DNA from: Asticcacaulis sp. YBE204
GTDB lineage: Bacteria; Pseudomonadota; Alphaproteobacteria; Caulobacterales; Caulobacteraceae
NCBI RefSeq assembly: GCF_000495855.1
Contig: NZ_AWGF01000004.1
Span: 62,001 to 126,000, forward strand
Length of the DNA: 64,000 nt
Direction of reading: 5' to 3'
Shown: positions 35,792-44,645 of the stretch, piece by piece
How the letters are laid out: each line of letters opens with the position of its first letter
Position numbering within the stretch: the first letter of the stretch is position 1
Made by a program: the position numbers and the translations under genes
The notes under the pieces: generated by a model
What the model saw: only the letters and a program-made list of their open reading frames with translations
What the model was told of the DNA's origin: nothing
The model's database searches: none

Positions 35792-36421
35792 ATGTCCAAG
35801 CCGCTCGACGTTCACACCATCATGACCACCGGTCCCGTCTTGCCGGTCATGGTTATCCCCGATCTCAGCATGGCCCTGCCTCTGGCCGATGCCCTGATCG
35901 CGGGCGGCATCACGGTGCTCGAAATCACGTTGCGCACCGACTGCGCGCTGGACGCCATCAAGCTGATCGCGAAAGAGCGCCCGGACGCCATCGTCGGCGC
36001 CGGTACGCTGCTGACGCCGAAGGACGCCGAAAAGGCCGCCGAGGCGGGCGCCAAGTTCGGCGTCTCGCCGGGCCTGACCAAGAGCCTCGCCAAACAGGAT
36101 TCGCTGCCGCTGCTGCCGGGCGTCTCGACCGCGTCCGAAGTGATGAAGGCGCTGGAGTGGGGCTTTACGCGTCTGAAATTCTTCCCGGCCGTGCCTGCCG
36201 GTGGCATCCCCATGCTCAAGGGCATCGGCGCGCCCCTGCCGCAGGTCAAGTTCTGCCCGACGGGCGGCATCGGCCTGAACAATGCCGCCGACTTCCTGGC
36301 CCTCGACAACGTGTTATGTGTCGGCGGGTCATGGGTCGCCCCGGAAAAGGCGATGAAGGACGGCAACTGGGCCGAGATCACGCGTCTGACGGCTGAGGCG
36401 GTCAATAAGTTCAAGGCCTGA
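35792..36421 (+). CDS. eda: KDPG aldolase (2-dehydro-3-deoxy-phosphogluconate aldolase)
   Basis: A 209-residue class I aldolase splitting KDPG into pyruvate and glyceraldehyde-3-phosphate. The Schiff-base Lys is K129 in FTRLKFFPA, the general base Glu is E44 in VLEITLRT, and the phosphate loop is FCPTGGIGLNNAADFL. It is 61 bases after glk with AAGGAAA before the ATG, so it completes the zwf-pgl-edd-glk-eda set in one run. Confidence 0.96.
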   Translation: MSKPLDVHTIMTTGPVLPVMVIPDLSMALPLADALIAGGITVLEITLRTDCALDAIKLIAKERPDAIVGAGTLLTPKDAEKAAEAGAKFGVSPGLTKSLAKQDSLPLLPGVSTASEVMKALEWGFTRLKFFPAVPAGGIPMLKGIGAPLPQVKFCPTGGIGLNNAADFLALDNVLCVGGSWVAPEKAMKDGNWAEITRLTAEAVNKFKA

Positions 36422-36532
36422 GCCCCTCCGGCAGGGCGCGCCCTTGACAAGGAGGGGCGCGCCGTCATTTCTTGATACGTAGATAAGTACGGGGATCGGG
36501 CGCTTGGCCACAGTTGTTAAGGTAACCGCAGG

Positions 36533-37564
36533 ATGAGGCCGCCCAATACCGGTGTCGGCGGGGCGTCGACGATCAACGACGTCGCGCGTCTGGCCGGGGT
36601 ATCGATCAAGACCGTCTCGCGCGTCATGAACGACGAGCCCAATGTCCGTCAGGAAACCCGCGACAAGGTGCAGGAAGCCGCGACACTGCTGCACTACCGC
36701 CCGAACCTGCTGGCGCGCTCTCTGGCCGGGTCGCGCAGCTTTCTGGTGGCCCTGTTTTACGACAACCCCAACCCCGCCTATATCACCGAGCTGCAAAAGG
36801 GCGTCATCAATCGCGCCCGCGGGTCGGGATATCATCTGCTGGTCGAACCTCAGGACAGCCACGCCCCCGATCTGGCGCGGCAGATCACCAACCTGCTGGC
36901 GACGATTCGGCTGGACGGTATTATTCTCTCGCCGCCCCTGTGCGACATGGCCGTGGTGCTTCAGGCCATCGAGGCGGCGGGCGTACCCTATGTGCGCGTG
37001 TCACCGTTCCTCAATCCCGACCGGTCGCCGTGCGTGCGCATGGACGACGCGCAGGCCGCCTATGAACTGACGCGCAAGCTGATCGAGATGGGCCACACGG
37101 ATATCGGCTTCGTGCTGGGCCACCCCGAACACGGCGGCGCCCATCAGCGCTACGAAGGCTTTGTGCGGGCCCTGCGCGAAGACGGCATGGAGCCGCGACC
37201 GGAATGGACGCGGCAGGGCTATTTCTCTTACGAATCGGGTGTCGAGGCGGCGCGGGCGATTCTGGCGCCGGGAACGAAGCACCCGACGGCGATTTTCGCG
37301 TCAAACGACTATATGGCGCTGGGGGTCATGGCCCATGCCCAGCAGGCGGGCCTGCGCCTGCCGGACGATTTGTCGGTGGCCGGGTTCGACGACGCGCCGG
37401 GAGCCTTGCGCACCTGGCCGCCGCTCACTACCGTGCGTCAGCCGGTCGAGGACATGGCCTATGCCGCCGCCGACCTGCTGCTGAACCGTAACGATGCCGG
37501 GGCCGATCAGGACCGCATGCTGCCGTTCGCCCTGATCATGCGCGAGTCGGTGCGGGCGCGCTGA
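36533..37564 (+). CDS. LacI-family transcriptional regulator, probable repressor of the ED operon
   Basis: A 343-residue LacI/GalR repressor. The N-terminal helix-turn-helix is TINDVARLAGVSIKTVSRVMND (about residues 13-34) with hinge helix YRPNLLARSLAGSRS. The periplasmic-binding-like ligand domain includes FVLGHPEHGGAHQRYEGF and IFASNDYMALGVM, and ends VAGFDDAPGALRTWPPLTTVRQP. It is next to the ED genes and the palindromes at 30577, 37807 and 37994, which have the even symmetry and central CG of LacI-type sites. The ligand is likely a sugar phosphate of the pathway, by analogy only. Confidence 0.92.
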   Translation: MRPPNTGVGGASTINDVARLAGVSIKTVSRVMNDEPNVRQETRDKVQEAATLLHYRPNLLARSLAGSRSFLVALFYDNPNPAYITELQKGVINRARGSGYHLLVEPQDSHAPDLARQITNLLATIRLDGIILSPPLCDMAVVLQAIEAAGVPYVRVSPFLNPDRSPCVRMDDAQAAYELTRKLIEMGHTDIGFVLGHPEHGGAHQRYEGFVRALREDGMEPRPEWTRQGYFSYESGVEAARAILAPGTKHPTAIFASNDYMALGVMAHAQQAGLRLPDDLSVAGFDDAPGALRTWPPLTTVRQPVEDMAYAAADLLLNRNDAGADQDRMLPFALIMRESVRAR

Positions 37565-37592
37565 AGACGCTTTACATTCAGGGCAAAAAAAA

Positions 37593-37621
37593 CCGGCAGA
37601 CCGGGCGAACCCGGCTGCCGG
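37593..37621 (+). terminator. Hairpin after the LacI gene, likely terminator
   Basis: CCGGCAGACCGGG, loop CGAA, CCCGGCTGCCGG forms a long GC-rich stem with one bulged base. It has an A-run upstream but no T tract downstream on the plus strand; read on the minus strand the A-run becomes a T tract. Confidence 0.55.
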
Positions 37622-37667
37622 ATATAAGGGGCTTTGCTATCCGAATAATGCCAAATCCGGATAACGA

Positions 37668-37733
37668 TTTAAAATCATACGAAAGCGCAGCCGTGAAAAA
37701 GGGAAAGAAGCCGCGCCCGGCTATGATTTTAAA
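37668..37733. repeat. Long inverted repeat in a gene-free region
   Basis: TTTAAAATCATA (37668-37679) and TATGATTTTAAA (37722-37733) are perfect 12-base inverted repeats; within them AGCCG (37689-37693) can pair with CGGCT (37718-37722). The 554 bases between the LacI gene and the GH3 gene (37565-38118) hold this structure, a terminator hairpin, two operator-like palindromes and an AT-rich stretch, but no gene. Confidence 0.6.
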
Positions 37734-37806
37734 CACCGATCCCTGACCTTCGGGGCGAAGGGCGGGGAAAAGGAGGAACAACAACAGAGTTCAGATTAGA
37801 ATTGAC

Positions 37807-37820
37807 TGACAACGCTGTCA
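37807..37820. promoter_or_regulatory. LacI-type operator-like palindrome
   Basis: TGACAACGCTGTCA differs from the zwf operator core TGACAACGTTGTCA by one base. It lies 298 bases before the GH3 gene and 243 bases after the LacI gene. Confidence 0.65.
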
Positions 37821-37982
37821 ACTCCCTTTTTGACGTGCCGGTTTATTTTTGGGGAGGAGAGGGGTGGCGGCACTTGAATTTTGCGCATATTTTTAATTAA
37901 ATAATTGAATTTATTAAAATAATAAAACTGACCCTCCGGCTAATAACTTCGGTTCGACTCATGTACGTGCAGGATTGCTGGC

Positions 37983-38021
37983 TTGACGATGCTTGATAGC
38001 GCTGTCATTAAATGACGTCAT
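37983..38021 (+). promoter_or_regulatory. Candidate GH3 promoter with operator between -35 and -10
   Basis: TTGACG (37983-37988), 17-base spacer, CATTAA (38006-38011). The palindrome TGATAGCGCTGTCA (37994-38007) fills the spacer, and ATGACGTCAT (38012-38021) follows directly. The -10 box is weak. Confidence 0.5.
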
Positions 38022-38118
38022 CATAGTGCTTTTGCCCGCAGAATCTGGGCGGTATTGTGAAAAAGCACAAATAATCCCGCGACATAAACGACGGGGTAGC
38101 AGGCTGGGAGAGCAAATC

Positions 38119-40686
38119 ATGCGGACGGTTTTGAAAAGCGGTGTCGCCGCGGGCGTTTTGACGATGGCGCTGGCCGTGTCGGGTTGCGTGACGGTGATCG
38201 AGAGCGGCGCGCAGGGTACGCCTGCCGAAGAGACACCCGCACCGATGGCAGAGGCCGCGAAAACCGAGATCAATGCTGTCTGGCCGAAGCTGAAAGACGC
38301 CGGTCTGGTCGATGCGGTCGTCGAAGCGCAGATCGACGCGATCATGGCCGAGATGACGATCGAGGAGAAGGTCGGTCAGGTCGTGCAGGGCGACATCTCG
38401 ACCGTTAAACCCGAAGACCTCAGAAAATATCCGCTCGGCTCGATTCTGGCGGGGGGCAATTCCTCGCCGGGTGGCAACGAGCGCGCCACGCCGCAACAAT
38501 GGCTCGATCTGGCCGACGCCTACTGGCGCGCCTCGCTCGACTATCCGTCGAAGCGGAAAATCCCGCTGCTGTTCGGGATCGACGCCGTACACGGCCATTC
38601 CAACCTCGTCGGCGCGATCGTTTTCCCGCACAATGTCGGTCTGGGGGCGACGCGCAATCCCGACCTGATGAAGCGCATCGGCGAGGTCACGGCCTATGAG
38701 ATGTCGCTCGCCGGAGTCGACTGGACCTTCGCCCCGACGGTGGCCGTGTCGCGCGACAAGCGCTGGGGCCGCGCCTACGAATCCTATTCCGAAAACCCTG
38801 CCGATGTCGCGGCCTATGCCGGCAAGGTGGTCGAGGGCCTGCAAGGGGCCGACGGCGGCGATAACGGCGTGAAGCCCGGCCACATCATGGCCTCGGCCAA
38901 GCACTTCCTCGGCGACGGCGGCACGCTCAATGGCAAGGATCAGGGCGACGCCCTCATCAGCGAAGAGGAACTGGCGAATGTGCATAATGCCGGTTATCCG
39001 CCCTCGATAGAAGCGGGCGTCCTGTCGGTCATGGCCTCGTTTTCAAGCTGGAACGGCGAGAAGTTGACCGGCAGCCACTATTTGCTGACCGACGTGCTCA
39101 AAGACCGGATGGGTTTCGACGGCTTCGTGGTCTCGGACTGGAACGCGCAGGCCCAGGTGCCAGGCTGCACCAAGGTTTCGTGTCCGTCGGCCTTCAATGC
39201 CGGGATCGACATGTTCATGGCCCCCGATTCGTGGAAGGGCATTTACGAGAACACGCTGGCGCAGGTGAAGTCGGGCGAGATCCCGATGGCACGGCTGGAC
39301 GACGCCGTGCGCCGCATTCTCCGCGCCAAGATCAAGGGCGGGCTGTTCACGCTGGGCGCGCCGAAGGACCGCGCCATAGCCGGTCACTGGGAGAACCTCG
39401 GCAAGCCCGAACACCGCGCCGTTGCGCGTCAGGCGGTGCGTGAGTCGCTGGTGCTGTTGAAAAATAACGGCTCTCTGCTGCCGATCAGGGGCGGGGCCAA
39501 TGTGCTGGTCGTCGGCGACGGGGCCGACAATATCGGCAAGCAGTCCGGCGGCTGGACGATCACCTGGCAGGGGACGGGTAACGCCAATACCGACTTCCCG
39601 AACGGTCAGTCGATCTTCGGCGGTATTTCAGACGCTGTGAAGGCGTCGGGCGGTACGGCGACCTTGTCGGTCGATGGAACCTACAAGACAAAGCCCGACG
39701 TCGCCATCGTCGTGGTCGGCGAGGAACCTTATGCCGAGTTTCAGGGCGACCGTCAGAGCCTCGATTATCAGTCGGGCGAGCGCAAGGATCTGGCGCTCAT
39801 CAAATCGCTGAAAAAGGCCGGGATACCTGTGGTGACGGTCTTCCTGTCGGGGCGACCCCTTTGGGTCAATCCGGAGATCAATGCCTCGGACGCCTTTGTC
39901 GCGGCGTGGCTGCCGGGGACCGAAGGCGGCGGTGTGGCCGACGTCCTGATCGGCGACAAGGCCGGCAAGGCGCGCCACGATTTCAAGGGCCGCTTAAGCT
40001 TCTCGTGGCCGAAAACCGCCGCGCAACAACCGCTCAATGTCGGGACGCCGGGCTATGATCCGCAGTTCGCCTACGGTTTCGGCCTGACCTATGCGAATAA
40101 GGGCGATCTGCTGCCACTACCCGAAGAGTCGGGTCTGAAAGACGCCGGGGTGGTCAATGTCGATACCTATTTCACCGCCGGTCGGGTCCGCGCGCCGTGG
40201 GGCTTCTTCCTTGCCGATCCGAAAGGTGCGACCGGCGGCGATGGCGCTCTGACCTCACCGCAGGGCTTCGTCACCCAGACGGTGGTCGATGCGGGGGCGC
40301 AGGAGGCCGGACGGCTGCTGACCTTTACGGGCCAAGGCAAGGGCGAGGCCTATTTCGGTGGCACCATCGTCGATCTGACGCGACAGTCGGCGGGCGAACT
40401 GGCCGTGGCCCTGACCTACAGGCTCGATGCCGCGCCGAAGGGGCCGGTGATGCTGGCTCTGGGGCGCGACCGCTTCGTCTATCAGGAAATGGATATCGCC
40501 GGGCTGCTCACCGCCGACGGGCAGTTCCATACGGTGAAAATCCGCCTGAACTGCTACGCGGCGATCGGGCTCAGGATGACGCAGATCGGCATGCCGTTCG
40601 CGCTGAAGTCGGAAGCGCCGCTGAAACTGACCTATACATCGGTGAAGCTGGCCTCGAACGAAGGCGACGCGGTGTGTCCGAAGTAA
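38119..40686 (+). CDS. GH3 beta-glucosidase/exo-beta-glucanase lipoprotein
   Basis: An 855-residue glycoside hydrolase family 3 enzyme releasing glucose from beta-glucans or cello-oligosaccharides. The N-terminus is a lipoprotein signal with lipobox LAVSGC (C23). The GH3 barrel has GIDAVHGHSNLVGA, HIMASAKHFLGDGGT and the nucleophile Asp D340 in FDGFVVSDWNAQAQ. The second GH3 domain includes RESLVLLKNNGSLLPI and VVVGEEPYAEFQGDR. The last 150 residues form a beta-rich extra domain seen in ExoP-type glucanases. The ATG at 38119 was chosen because the signal peptide starts there. The gene is monocistronic and lies under probable LacI-type control. Confidence 0.93.
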   Translation: MRTVLKSGVAAGVLTMALAVSGCVTVIESGAQGTPAEETPAPMAEAAKTEINAVWPKLKDAGLVDAVVEAQIDAIMAEMTIEEKVGQVVQGDISTVKPEDLRKYPLGSILAGGNSSPGGNERATPQQWLDLADAYWRASLDYPSKRKIPLLFGIDAVHGHSNLVGAIVFPHNVGLGATRNPDLMKRIGEVTAYEMSLAGVDWTFAPTVAVSRDKRWGRAYESYSENPADVAAYAGKVVEGLQGADGGDNGVKPGHIMASAKHFLGDGGTLNGKDQGDALISEEELANVHNAGYPPSIEAGVLSVMASFSSWNGEKLTGSHYLLTDVLKDRMGFDGFVVSDWNAQAQVPGCTKVSCPSAFNAGIDMFMAPDSWKGIYENTLAQVKSGEIPMARLDDAVRRILRAKIKGGLFTLGAPKDRAIAGHWENLGKPEHRAVARQAVRESLVLLKNNGSLLPIRGGANVLVVGDGADNIGKQSGGWTITWQGTGNANTDFPNGQSIFGGISDAVKASGGTATLSVDGTYKTKPDVAIVVVGEEPYAEFQGDRQSLDYQSGERKDLALIKSLKKAGIPVVTVFLSGRPLWVNPEINASDAFVAAWLPGTEGGGVADVLIGDKAGKARHDFKGRLSFSWPKTAAQQPLNVGTPGYDPQFAYGFGLTYANKGDLLPLPEESGLKDAGVVNVDTYFTAGRVRAPWGFFLADPKGATGGDGALTSPQGFVTQTVVDAGAQEAGRLLTFTGQGKGEAYFGGTIVDLTRQSAGELAVALTYRLDAAPKGPVMLALGRDRFVYQEMDIAGLLTADGQFHTVKIRLNCYAAIGLRMTQIGMPFALKSEAPLKLTYTSVKLASNEGDAVCPK

Positions 40687-40692
40687 CGTCTT

Positions 40693-40897
40693 CTACTCCC
40701 CCAGTTTACTGGGGGAGGTGGATGCGAACGACGTGAGCAGACGGAGGGGGGCTCGCGTAGGAGCCGAGGATAAAATAAGCGGCCCGACGTGTATGTTGGT
40801 CTTACAGCGAAGGCCCCCACCACCGCATCTCGCTACTTCGCAGCTCGTGCGGTCCCCGGCACCGGCCGCCCGGCTCCCCAGCGAGCTGGGGAGGTAT
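40693..40897. repeat. Family 2 composite repeat with a 16-bp insertion
   Basis: Left hairpin CTCCCCCAGTTTACTGGGGGAG, inner blocks GACGGAGGGGGGC and GGCCCCCACCACCGC, right hairpin CTCCCCAGCGAGCTGGGGAG-GTATAAA. Compared with the copies at 10.6 and 54.1 kb the CCCCCTCCCC before the right hairpin is interrupted by GGCACCGGCCGCCCGG. Confidence 0.8.
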
Positions 40898-40946
40898 AAA
40901 AGAGTAAGATCCCCGGCTTAGGTCGGGGATTTGCGTATGGAACGGG

Positions 40947-40960
40947 TGGTAGCGCTAAAT
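40947..40960. promoter_or_regulatory. Operator-like half palindrome upstream of the sugar symporter
   Basis: TGGTAGCGCTAAAT shares the TAGCGCT core of the site at 37994 and of common LacI-family operators; the left arm TGGTAGCGCT is good and the right arm is degenerate. It lies 79 bases before the symporter start. Confidence 0.45.
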
Positions 40961-41038
40961 CGATTGCCAAACGTTCAGATTTGATTAATTGTGTGACAAT
41001 TGGCGGCGTCAAGACCGCTTCAACCTCAGGGGGCTACC

Positions 41039-42631
41039 ATGCTTTCCAGTCTTTTGCCCGAGGGCAAGAACATACTGGCCGACCTCGATATCTATATCGT
41101 GCTGGCCTATATCGTCGGCATCTTCGTACTGGCGCAGGTCGTTTCGCACCGGAAAACCAATGAAGAGGTCTCGTCCAAGGGCTATTTCCTCGCTGGCAAT
41201 CAGCTGCCGTGGTGGGCTATCGGGGCGTCGCTGATCGCCGCCAATATCTCGGCCGAGCAGATCATCGGCATGTCGGGATCGGGCTTCCGCATCGGTCTGG
41301 CCATCGCCTCCTATGAATGGATGGCGGCGATTACCCTGATCATCGTGGGGAAATACTTCCTGCCGGTGTTCATCCAGAACGGCGTCATGACCATGCCGGG
41401 CTTCCTGCAACAGCGGTTCGGCCCCAGCGTGAAATACCTGATGGCCATCTTCTGGCTGGTCCTCTACGTCTTCGTCAACCTGACCTCGATCCTGTGGCTG
41501 GGGGCGACGGCGATTTCCGGCGTCACGGGCATAGAGCCGATCTACGCCATCATCGCCATCGGCGTCTTCGCTCTGGCCTATCAGATCAATGGCGGGCTGA
41601 AGGCCGTGGCCCTGACCGACATCGTGCAGGTGGCCCTGCTGATTCTCGGCGGCCTGATCATCGTCTTCATCTCGTTTTCGAAGATTGGTGGCGAGGCGGG
41701 CGTTCTCGGCGGTCTGCACACCCTCTATACGAAGTTCCCCGAACATTTCGACATGATCCTGTCAAAGGACAGCCCGCACTATGCAGACCTGCCCGGCATC
41801 GCCGTTCTGGTCGGCGGTCTGTGGATCATGAACATCTCCTACTGGGGCTTCAATCAGTACATCATTCAGCGCGCACTGGCCGCCAAGTCGCTGGGCGAAG
41901 CGCAAAAGGGCATCGCCTTTGCCGCCTATCTCAAGCTGCTGATGCCGGTCATCGTCGTGTTCCCGGGCCTCGCGGCGCTCATTCTGGCGCCGGATATCCC
42001 CAAGGCCGACCACGCCTATCCGGCCATGATGCAGCTTCTGCCGAACGGTCTGCTGGGTCTGGTCTTCGCGGCGCTGGTCGCGGCGATCGTCGCCTCGCTG
42101 GCGTCGAAGATCAACTCGATCTCGACCATCTTCACCCTCGATGTGGTAGCACCCCTGCGCAAGGATATCCCCGACGTCAAGCTGGTCACCATCGGGCGTA
42201 TCGCCTCGGTCGTGGCGGTCGTCGTCGCCATGGCTGTCGCGCAGCCCCTGCTTGGCAAGACCGATCAGGCCTTCCAGTTCATTCAGGAATTCACCGGCTT
42301 CTTCACACCGGGGATCGTGGTGATCTTTGCGCTCGGCATGTTCTGGAAGCGCTGCTCGACGGCAGGGGCTTTCGTCGCGGTGGCGGCCTCGGTCATCCTG
42401 TCGACGGCGGCGAAATACGTCCTGCCGGACGTCCCGTTCATGGACCGCGTTGGTTGGGTCTTCGGCGCCTCGCTGGCCCTGTGCGTGCTGGTGTCGCTGA
42501 TCGTGCCGAACAAGAAACCGGTCTCGACCCTGACGCTGGAAGGGGTCAATTTCAAGACCTCGACGGCGTTCAACATCCTGGGCGTCGGCGTGATCCTGAT
42601 CCTGACGGCGCTCTATGTGACGCTGTGGTAA
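41039..42631 (+). CDS. Sodium/sugar symporter (SSS family, SglT-like)
   Basis: A 530-residue SSS-family symporter, clearly of the sugar branch. Diagnostic segments: NEEVSSKGYFLAGNQLPWWAIGASLIAANISAEQIIGMSGSGF at the first helices, MTMPGFLQQRFGPSVKYLMA, INGGLKAVALTDIVQVALL, and WIMNISYWGFNQYIIQRALAAKS. Such proteins take up glucose, galactose or related sugars with sodium. It stands between the GH3 enzyme and the rhamnogalacturonan lyase, so it probably imports a sugar released by them. ATG 41039 with GGGGG upstream. A strong terminator follows. Confidence 0.92.
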   Translation: MLSSLLPEGKNILADLDIYIVLAYIVGIFVLAQVVSHRKTNEEVSSKGYFLAGNQLPWWAIGASLIAANISAEQIIGMSGSGFRIGLAIASYEWMAAITLIIVGKYFLPVFIQNGVMTMPGFLQQRFGPSVKYLMAIFWLVLYVFVNLTSILWLGATAISGVTGIEPIYAIIAIGVFALAYQINGGLKAVALTDIVQVALLILGGLIIVFISFSKIGGEAGVLGGLHTLYTKFPEHFDMILSKDSPHYADLPGIAVLVGGLWIMNISYWGFNQYIIQRALAAKSLGEAQKGIAFAAYLKLLMPVIVVFPGLAALILAPDIPKADHAYPAMMQLLPNGLLGLVFAALVAAIVASLASKINSISTIFTLDVVAPLRKDIPDVKLVTIGRIASVVAVVVAMAVAQPLLGKTDQAFQFIQEFTGFFTPGIVVIFALGMFWKRCSTAGAFVAVAASVILSTAAKYVLPDVPFMDRVGWVFGASLALCVLVSLIVPNKKPVSTLTLEGVNFKTSTAFNILGVGVILILTALYVTLW

Positions 42632-42650
42632 GATCGGCGTGAAGCCAAGG

Positions 42651-42681
42651 AAAAGGCGTCCCGCACAGGGACGCCTTTTTT
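42651..42681 (+). terminator. Intrinsic terminator of the sugar symporter gene
   Basis: AAGGCGTCCC and GGGACGCCTT form a perfect stem with loop GCACA, followed by TTTTT. Confidence 0.92.
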
Positions 42682-42736
42682 GTATCGACGGATCGCCAGC
42701 GTCGCGGCGTTTGACGGACAACACAAAGGATAATCC

Positions 42737-44587
42737 ATGAAACGTCTCCTCACCGTCGCCCTCTGTTGCCTCCTGCCGTCCGTGGCTCTGGCTGAGGTGA
42801 CGGCAACGAAAACCGACGGCCGCATCACGCTGAACAACGGCCTGGTCGAAGCGGTGATCGATGCCAATGGCGATGTGGTATCGTTTAAAGACCTGCGTAA
42901 TGGTCCGGTCGAGATGGTGCAAAAGGGTCAGAAGATCTACTGGGACGCCAATGCCGAAGCGATCGGACCGACGACGACTACGCCACCGAAAAAGGGCTAT
43001 TACCGCCCATCGCCCGCCACAACGACCGTCGAGCTGGCCGCTACGCCCGCGCAGGCCGATGTGACCGTCACCAGCGGCCCGACCGAGCATTTCGGCTTCC
43101 GCGCCGAACGTCACTACGTGATGAAGGACGGCCTGAGCGGCCTCTATGCCTATGTCGTGTTCAGGCATGCGCCCGACATGCCTGCCGCACGGCTGTGGCA
43201 GACGCGGTTCGTGTTCCGGACCTCGCCGGACGTGTTCAATGTGTGGAGCGTGTCGCGCGACAACCTGATCCGTATCCCGCGCGCCGAGGTCGTCTCGAAG
43301 CTGATGGACGCCACCTTCCGGCTGGCCGACGGGACGGTGAAGACGAAATATCTCAACTCGGTCTACTGGGGCGACGTCCCGGCCTATGGCACGCTGGCGG
43401 TCAGTAATGAGCAAAGCCGCGGCATCTGGATGCTGGAGCCGTCGCCGGAATACCACAATGGCGGGCCGATCAAGCAGGGTCAGACCGTCCACGACGACGT
43501 GCTGCTGCGCGTGCTGCAATCGGCGCATTTCGGTGCGAAATCGGTCGATGTGCAGGCCGGTGAGGCGTGGTCGAAGGTCTACGGCCCATTCCTCATCTAC
43601 GCCAACCAAGCCGCGTCGCCGCAGGCTTTGTGGAGCGATATCGACCGGCAACTGAGCGCCGAAAAAGCGCAGTGGCCTTATGGGTTTGTCACCGCGCCGG
43701 ACTACGCCAAGACGCGCGGTAGCCTGAGCGGCGAGGTGCGTTTGAACGGCGCGGCGGCGGGCGGGGCGAAGGTCATCCTGTCAGACGTGAGCACGCCGTG
43801 GCCGGACAGCGTCAAGGGCTATAACTACTGGGGTAGCATCTCAGCCGATGGACAATTCCACATCGAGGGCATCGCGCCGGGCACCTATGCGCTAAGCGTA
43901 ACGGGTGCCGATCAGCCGACGGATTTCACCGGCAAGACGGTCACCATAAAGACGGGCGAGCAGGATACGGGGACGCTATTTTGGGCGCGGGAGATGCACG
44001 GCAAGACCCTGTGGCAACTGGGGACTTTCGACCGGCGCGCGGCGGAGTTCCGCAACGGTGACGACTCGCGCGGCTATCAGATGTTCACCCTCTACCCGCA
44101 GCAGTTCCCCAACGACGTCGATTTCATGGTCGGCAAGAGCCAGCCGATGCGCGACTGGAACTACGCCCAATGGTCCTGGTATATGAAAGACCCGTCGTGG
44201 CATCTGCGCTTCAATGCACCCTCACAGACCGGACAGGCGACGTTGACGATTGGTGTGGCCTCGGCACAGCCCGCGAAGGGTAAGCTCACGGACGTGCGCG
44301 TGGCCATCAACGGGCAGGAGATCGGGGCTATCCGCCTGCCCAAGACCGGCACGGCAGGCTATCGCGGCGGGATGCAGGACCAGAACTATAACCTCGTGAC
44401 CCTGACCTTCGACGCGAAGCGGCTGAAAGGCGACAACGACCTGACGTTCCGCCACGCCGACGGTCAGGTTTTTGATCCGGCGCTGGTCAAGGCGGCCTCG
44501 GATGCCGCGGCCGACGACGATCAGGCCCCCGGCACCGGCGCCCCCGGTCAGGTCATGTACGACGCCATCCGGCTTGAGGTGAGATAA
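42737..44587 (+). CDS. Rhamnogalacturonan lyase (polysaccharide lyase family 4)
   Basis: A 616-residue exported enzyme that cleaves the rhamnogalacturonan I backbone of pectin by beta-elimination. Signal peptide MKRLLTVALCCLLPSVALA. The N-terminal super-sandwich catalytic domain runs to about residue 320 (ITLNNGLVEAVIDANGDVVSF, LYAYVVFRHAPD). A fibronectin-like domain follows (GSLSGEVRLNGAAAGGAKVILSD…FHIEGIAPGTYALSV), then a jelly-roll domain starting LWQLGTFDRRAAEFRNGDD, the PL4 signature. It marks the host as a plant-polymer user. ATG 42737 has AAAGGA upstream. Confidence 0.93.
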   Translation: MKRLLTVALCCLLPSVALAEVTATKTDGRITLNNGLVEAVIDANGDVVSFKDLRNGPVEMVQKGQKIYWDANAEAIGPTTTTPPKKGYYRPSPATTTVELAATPAQADVTVTSGPTEHFGFRAERHYVMKDGLSGLYAYVVFRHAPDMPAARLWQTRFVFRTSPDVFNVWSVSRDNLIRIPRAEVVSKLMDATFRLADGTVKTKYLNSVYWGDVPAYGTLAVSNEQSRGIWMLEPSPEYHNGGPIKQGQTVHDDVLLRVLQSAHFGAKSVDVQAGEAWSKVYGPFLIYANQAASPQALWSDIDRQLSAEKAQWPYGFVTAPDYAKTRGSLSGEVRLNGAAAGGAKVILSDVSTPWPDSVKGYNYWGSISADGQFHIEGIAPGTYALSVTGADQPTDFTGKTVTIKTGEQDTGTLFWAREMHGKTLWQLGTFDRRAAEFRNGDDSRGYQMFTLYPQQFPNDVDFMVGKSQPMRDWNYAQWSWYMKDPSWHLRFNAPSQTGQATLTIGVASAQPAKGKLTDVRVAINGQEIGAIRLPKTGTAGYRGGMQDQNYNLVTLTFDAKRLKGDNDLTFRHADGQVFDPALVKAASDAAADDDQAPGTGAPGQVMYDAIRLEVR

Positions 44588-44645
44588 ACCCTGCAAATTG
44601 ACGCGGTCTTGCGCTTCGTCAATTTATACGCTAATGCTGAACTTA

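Noticed and set aside
38012-38021. ATGACGTCAT as a separate regulator site
   Set aside because: A 10-base palindrome can occur by chance and has no second copy in the regions examined; kept only as part of the GH3 promoter description.
41762-43651. A 629-codon minus-strand frame across the symporter and lyase genes
   Set aside because: It spans two genes and a terminator on the other strand and has antisense composition.
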